49,444 nt of DNA from Myxococcota bacterium. GTDB lineage: Bacteria > Myxococcota_A > Polyangia > JAAYKL01. The translations under genes were made by a program, and so were the position numbers. Below the pieces are notes generated by a model that was not told the origin of the DNA, ran no database searches, and worked only from the letters and a program-made list of their open reading frames with translations. Positions 46,591-49,444 of this stretch are shown here, piece by piece; positions within the stretch are counted from its first letter, which is position 1; each line of letters starts with the position of its first letter. The DNA is taken from assembly GCA_028278265.1 (NCBI GenBank), contig JANQET010000442.1, positions 1 through 49,444 on the forward strand, written 5' to 3'.

Positions 46591-48262
46591 CCGGCACCGC
46601 CAATCTGACGGTTGTGCCGGTTTGTGCGGTAGACGACACCTGAAATGACGCCTGATTTTTATAGAACAACCTCAGCCGCTGCTCCACGCTGGCCAAGCCG
46701 AATCCGCGGCTGCTCGATTCCGGATCGAATCCCACTCCGTCATCGGCGACCTCCACGACCAAACGGCGTTGCTCGATCCGACTGGCAATCGTGACTCGCC
46801 CGCCGCTCTCTTTGGGGGCTATGCCGTGTATTATCGCGTTTTCGACCAATGTTTCGATCATCAAGGGGGGGATGTTGACCGATTGGTGTTCGGGGGGAAT
46901 CGAAATATCAATTTGCAGCCGATCACCGAGTCGTATCTTTTCTATTTCCAAATAGTTCTCAATCAAGCCCAGCTCCTCACTCAGTGGCATCGACAGGTCA
47001 TCCGGCAAGTACAACACCTTACGATACAACTCCGCCAAATTGTGCACCAGTTGCTCCAACTTTGACGGGTTCTCCTCGTATCCCACCTGAATGATCGACG
47101 ACAATGTGTTAAACAGGAAGTGTGGATTGACCTTGCGCTGCAAATTGTTGAGCTTCGATCGAACCTGCATGGCGTTCTGCCGCGTCTCCTCATGGGCCAG
47201 TCGAGCGCGATAATACCGCACCAGGAAAAAAGCCAACAGGGCCAGTAGCACACCTGTACCGACGCCGATCGCGGTTTTGAGGTTGCCGGCGACGCGCTGA
47301 ATATCATTCTCGCGCTCCAGGGCCTCAATTCTGGCCTCCTTGGCCTCGTTCTCATACCACGCCTGCAGCTGGGTTACTTGACGGGTTTTCCTTTCATCGA
47401 ATATTTCTCGTTCGAGTCGGTTGAACTGCTGAAAATGGGCCAAGGCGGATTCAAAGTCACCTCTCGCTGTGTGCAGGTCGGAATACAATCGGTGGTTTGT
47501 TCTCAACGCCTCCTTGCTCTCAGCGTCGGTTGCGACCTTTGCGGCGGCAATCAAATTTCGCTGCGCACTGTCGAATTGGCGCCTTGAAAGCTGTACTTCG
47601 GCGAGGCTGTTCAACGCATCGGCGGTGCCGTTGGCATCTTCAATCATCCGACTTGTCTCGAGGGAGCGCTTGAACAGCTGTTCAGCGCGGTCCGGTTGAT
47701 TCAACTTCGCATAGACTTTACCCAGATATTGTTGCGCCATATACAGGCCGGATCGATGACCCACTTCGGTGAACTTGGCGACTGCGAGATTCAAATAGCG
47801 CAGGGCTGCTTCGCTGTTTTGCCGACGGGCTTCGATCAGGCCCAGATTGTTGTAGCAGTACGCTTCGCCTCTGCTGTGCTGAAGCTCGGTAAAAAGGTGC
47901 AACGCTTCATCGAGATATCGCACCGCGCGTTCGTCCTCCCGCATCAATCGATGGATCCAACCGATTTCCAATTTGGCTTCGGCCAGCTTTCTCTGCTCGC
48001 CGGTCGTCTCACCAATCGATAGCGCTTCAAAAAAGAGGCTGAGCGCCACGTCGTAGTTGCCCAACCGGCCCTCTTCGACCCCTTTTCGGATCAGGCCGGG
48101 AAACGTCAGAGCTGCGGCGGTCTCAGGCGCGGGTGTGTCAGGGGTGACGGTTGAACCCGGCGAGCTCGTCTTGCCAACGGCGCCATCAGCCATGACGACC
48201 GATCTGCCCGCTCCAGCGAGTAGCAAACACACCCCCAATACCATCGGCAAGTTCCCGCGCAT
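46583..48262 (-). CDS. LytS-like histidine kinase with periplasmic TPR sensor
   Basis: ATG at 48262 (AGGAGGG upstream) gives 559 residues. Signal peptide, then about six TPRs (about 52-290; EAYCYNNLGLIEARRQNSEA, YLGKVYAKLNQPDRAEQLFK), a coiled coil, one transmembrane helix (about 328-350), a His_kinase domain with phospho-His381 in VNPHFLFNTLSSI, and a HATPase domain (ETLVENAIIHGI, DDGVGFDP). TPRs probably sense a protein or peptide outside the cytoplasmic membrane. The partner is the LytTR regulator that overlaps it by 8 nt. Confidence 0.95.
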   Translation of the reverse strand: MRGNLPMVLGVCLLLAGAGRSVVMADGAVGKTSSPGSTVTPDTPAPETAAALTFPGLIRKGVEEGRLGNYDVALSLFFEALSIGETTGEQRKLAEAKLEIGWIHRLMREDERAVRYLDEALHLFTELQHSRGEAYCYNNLGLIEARRQNSEAALRYLNLAVAKFTEVGHRSGLYMAQQYLGKVYAKLNQPDRAEQLFKRSLETSRMIEDANGTADALNSLAEVQLSRRQFDSAQRNLIAAAKVATDAESKEALRTNHRLYSDLHTARGDFESALAHFQQFNRLEREIFDERKTRQVTQLQAWYENEAKEARIEALERENDIQRVAGNLKTAIGVGTGVLLALLAFFLVRYYRARLAHEETRQNAMQVRSKLNNLQRKVNPHFLFNTLSSIIQVGYEENPSKLEQLVHNLAELYRKVLYLPDDLSMPLSEELGLIENYLEIEKIRLGDRLQIDISIPPEHQSVNIPPLMIETLVENAIIHGIAPKESGGRVTIASRIEQRRLVVEVADDGVGFDPESSSRGFGLASVEQRLRLFYKNQASFQVSSTAQTGTTVRLAVPVG

Positions 48263-48425
48263 CAATCCCTCCTGACTATCACCACCAGGGATAGTAGCAG
48301 AACCCCGACCCAAAATTTAACCGAGTTGCACAGCGTTCCAGGGCCGCGGGTTCATCGACAAGGGGGAAAGGAGGACGGGCGTTGAACAAGCCACTAGAAA
48401 CCCGCTTTATGCGCGAAGCCCCCGG

Positions 48426-49259
48426 CTAAAAACTCGCCCAGTGCTGCCCCCGCACGAGCTCGACGGCGCGAGCAGGCGGTCCAATCACAATCGATCCGTC
48501 GGCCTCCTTGGTCACCCAGGTTCGCTGTCGAGAAGTGGTTAAAAACGTCACATCATCCATTGTACTCGTCTGCTCTCCGAGCTCCATGATGTTCTTGTAT
48601 CCGTTTTGATGGCTCAGCAAGATGTGCTTCGGAGCCAAGGGGCTGGTCAATGTGTTACAGAACAATAAATCAATATCCACCGTTTTTATGTAGTTCTCTT
48701 GTTCCAACAAAAAGAGAATCTCGATCCCATTCAGATTGAATCCGTAGTTGTACAGATAGCCCTCATCTCCCCAATGTGTTGACCGACTGACGTGAATGGG
48801 GATATCCGCGACAGTGACGGTTGTGGTCTGGCCGTCCGTTTCCAATATCGGTACGACAATGCGATCTTTGAACGCCGCAAAATCCGGCACATTCTTTTCC
48901 AAGGTACGATAGACCAAATCGGTGGTGACCAGCATTGCTTTTGTGTTGCTCTTCATGCATTTGCCGACCAATTCGAAATCAAAGTGTCCCTTGTGGTAGT
49001 GGGTAATCAGGATCAAATCAATATCATTGAAGGGGGCCTCTCCGTTGGCCAGGTTGTCCTGCGTCTCTTGAGTTGCCACAGGCACTTCGAACTGTTTTAC
49101 AAAATCATCAAAAGGGGCATCGATCAGTACTTTTTTGGAGTTTGTGGTCAGCAGGTACCCCGCCGAACCGATGTAGGTCACCTCCACTGAATCGCAGGCG
49201 ACAGTCGCGACTAGGGTAGCCAGTACCAATGCTGGGACTGCTTTTCGATAGTGTTTCAT
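48426..49259 (-). CDS. Metallo-beta-lactamase-fold lipoprotein-like protein with altered metal motif
   Basis: ATG at 49259 (GGAG at 5 nt) gives 277 residues. The signal ends in TVAC (Cys22), which allows lipidation though Thr at -3 is less usual. The MBL fold of the UlaG/RomA-like type is clear: VTYIGSAGYLLTTNSKKVLI, DLILITHYHKGHFD, and later the HILLSH block. The metal motif is HYHKGH (His87, 89, 92), where HxHxDH is expected; the Asp that activates water and binds the second metal is Gly91. The protein may be mono-metal or inactive. It is followed upstream by a 16-bp tandem repeat. Confidence 0.82.
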   Translation of the reverse strand: MKHYRKAVPALVLATLVATVACDSVEVTYIGSAGYLLTTNSKKVLIDAPFDDFVKQFEVPVATQETQDNLANGEAPFNDIDLILITHYHKGHFDFELVGKCMKSNTKAMLVTTDLVYRTLEKNVPDFAAFKDRIVVPILETDGQTTTVTVADIPIHVSRSTHWGDEGYLYNYGFNLNGIEILFLLEQENYIKTVDIDLLFCNTLTSPLAPKHILLSHQNGYKNIMELGEQTSTMDDVTFLTTSRQRTWVTKEADGSIVIGPPARAVELVRGQHWASF

Positions 49260-49324
49260 CGTCTCTCCGTTCGATAGACAAGGGACAATTTTCCCTTGGG
49301 TTGACATAGACATCCCCGCACTCA

Positions 49325-49335
49325 ACAAAATGGGT
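49325..49335 (+). repeat. Inverted, one-mismatch copy of the tandem-repeat core
   Basis: ACAAAATGGGT is the reverse complement of the repeat core ACCCGTTTTGT except for one base. It stands 15 nt before the first tandem copy, so repeat and single copy could pair. Confidence 0.55.
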
Positions 49336-49350
49336 TGTTTGCGGACTCCC

Positions 49351-49444
49351 GACCCGTTTTGTCGAAGACCCGTTTTGTCGAAGACCCGTTTTGTCGAAGA
49401 CCCGTTTTGTCGAAGACCCGTTTTGTCGAAGACCCGTTTTGTCG
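49351..49444. repeat. Tandem 16-bp repeat at the window edge
   Basis: Unit GACCCGTTTTGTCGAA begins at 49351, 49367, 49383, 49399, 49415 and 49431, the last cut by the window edge at 14 bases. Copies are perfect and contiguous without spacers. It lies upstream of the MBL-fold gene, so it could affect its promoter or be a variable repeat. Confidence 0.9.

Noticed and set aside
49351-49444. CRISPR array
   Set aside because: Units of 16 bp are contiguous without spacers and no cas gene is present.

Overview
The window is GC-rich and densely coded. It comes from a Gram-negative bacterium: it holds two TonB-dependent receptors, a porin, several lipoproteins, a cluster A-I metal-uptake operon and an RseP-type protease. 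Aspartate/serine-rich linkers in secreted proteins, many two-component proteins, a Sel1 lipoprotein, a contractile-injection-system locus and an aldehyde-ferredoxin-oxidoreductase (AOR) operon together suggest a lineage of the former Deltaproteobacteria (Myxococcota, Bradymonadota or Desulfobacterota-like), probably anaerobic or facultative. This placement is inferred from gene content only. No rRNA, tRNA, IS element or CRISPR array was recognised.

Layout. (1) 1-5651, plus strand: the 3' end of an extracellular contractile injection system (eCIS) locus, with baseplate J-like protein (cut by the window edge), tail protein I-like protein carrying a probable beta-helix, DUF6519 tail protein, and a DUF4157 (HExxH) protein that may be cargo. 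(2) 5674-13223, minus: two unrelated TonB-dependent receptors and a lipoprotein with a clan GH-A-like catalytic domain on an Asp/Ser linker. (3) 13316-15799: an RND-pump-like protein that has the two periplasmic porter halves but no transmembrane bundle, and a divergent small outer-membrane protein. (4) 15815-20827, minus: a 7TM-PAS histidine kinase, a small protein with an internal twin-arginine motif and an 11-Asp run, and an 807-residue Sel1-repeat lipoprotein. (5) 20950-26077, minus: a four-gene operon in which a tungsten/molybdenum AOR is split at its domain 1/domain 2 boundary. The N-domain is its own gene; domains 2-3 are fused behind a NuoG/HydA-like Fe-S module; NuoE- and NuoF-like subunits lie between. 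A duplicated helix-turn-helix-like protein is divergent (26341-26793). (6) 26846-29402, plus: a secreted beta-propeller protein, a secreted helical protein and a PilZ protein in one tight operon. (7) 29404-34638: RseP-like protease, CutC, a cytosolic hybrid histidine kinase and inositol-3-phosphate synthase. (8) 34917-37244 and 44195-45727: two paralogous secreted papain-family proteins, each with a chagasin (I42)-like domain in place of the usual propeptide and an Asp/Ser-rich C-terminal region. One has the normal Cys-His-Asn triad; in the other the nucleophile is Ser. (9) 37282-41152, minus: outer-membrane porin, metal-binding protein and metal permease, without an ATPase gene. (10) 41377-49259, minus: NtrB/NtrC-like pair, LytS/LytR-like pair with TPRs, and a metallo-beta-lactamase-fold protein. 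The window ends in a 16-bp tandem repeat that runs past the edge.

The most unusual item is the split AOR-NuoEF operon. The gene arrangement implies one complex that moves electrons between a tungsten- or molybdenum-site aldehyde/acid couple, NAD(H) via FMN, and possibly ferredoxin. The transmembrane-less RND protein and the Cys/Ser pair of I42-papain proteins come next.
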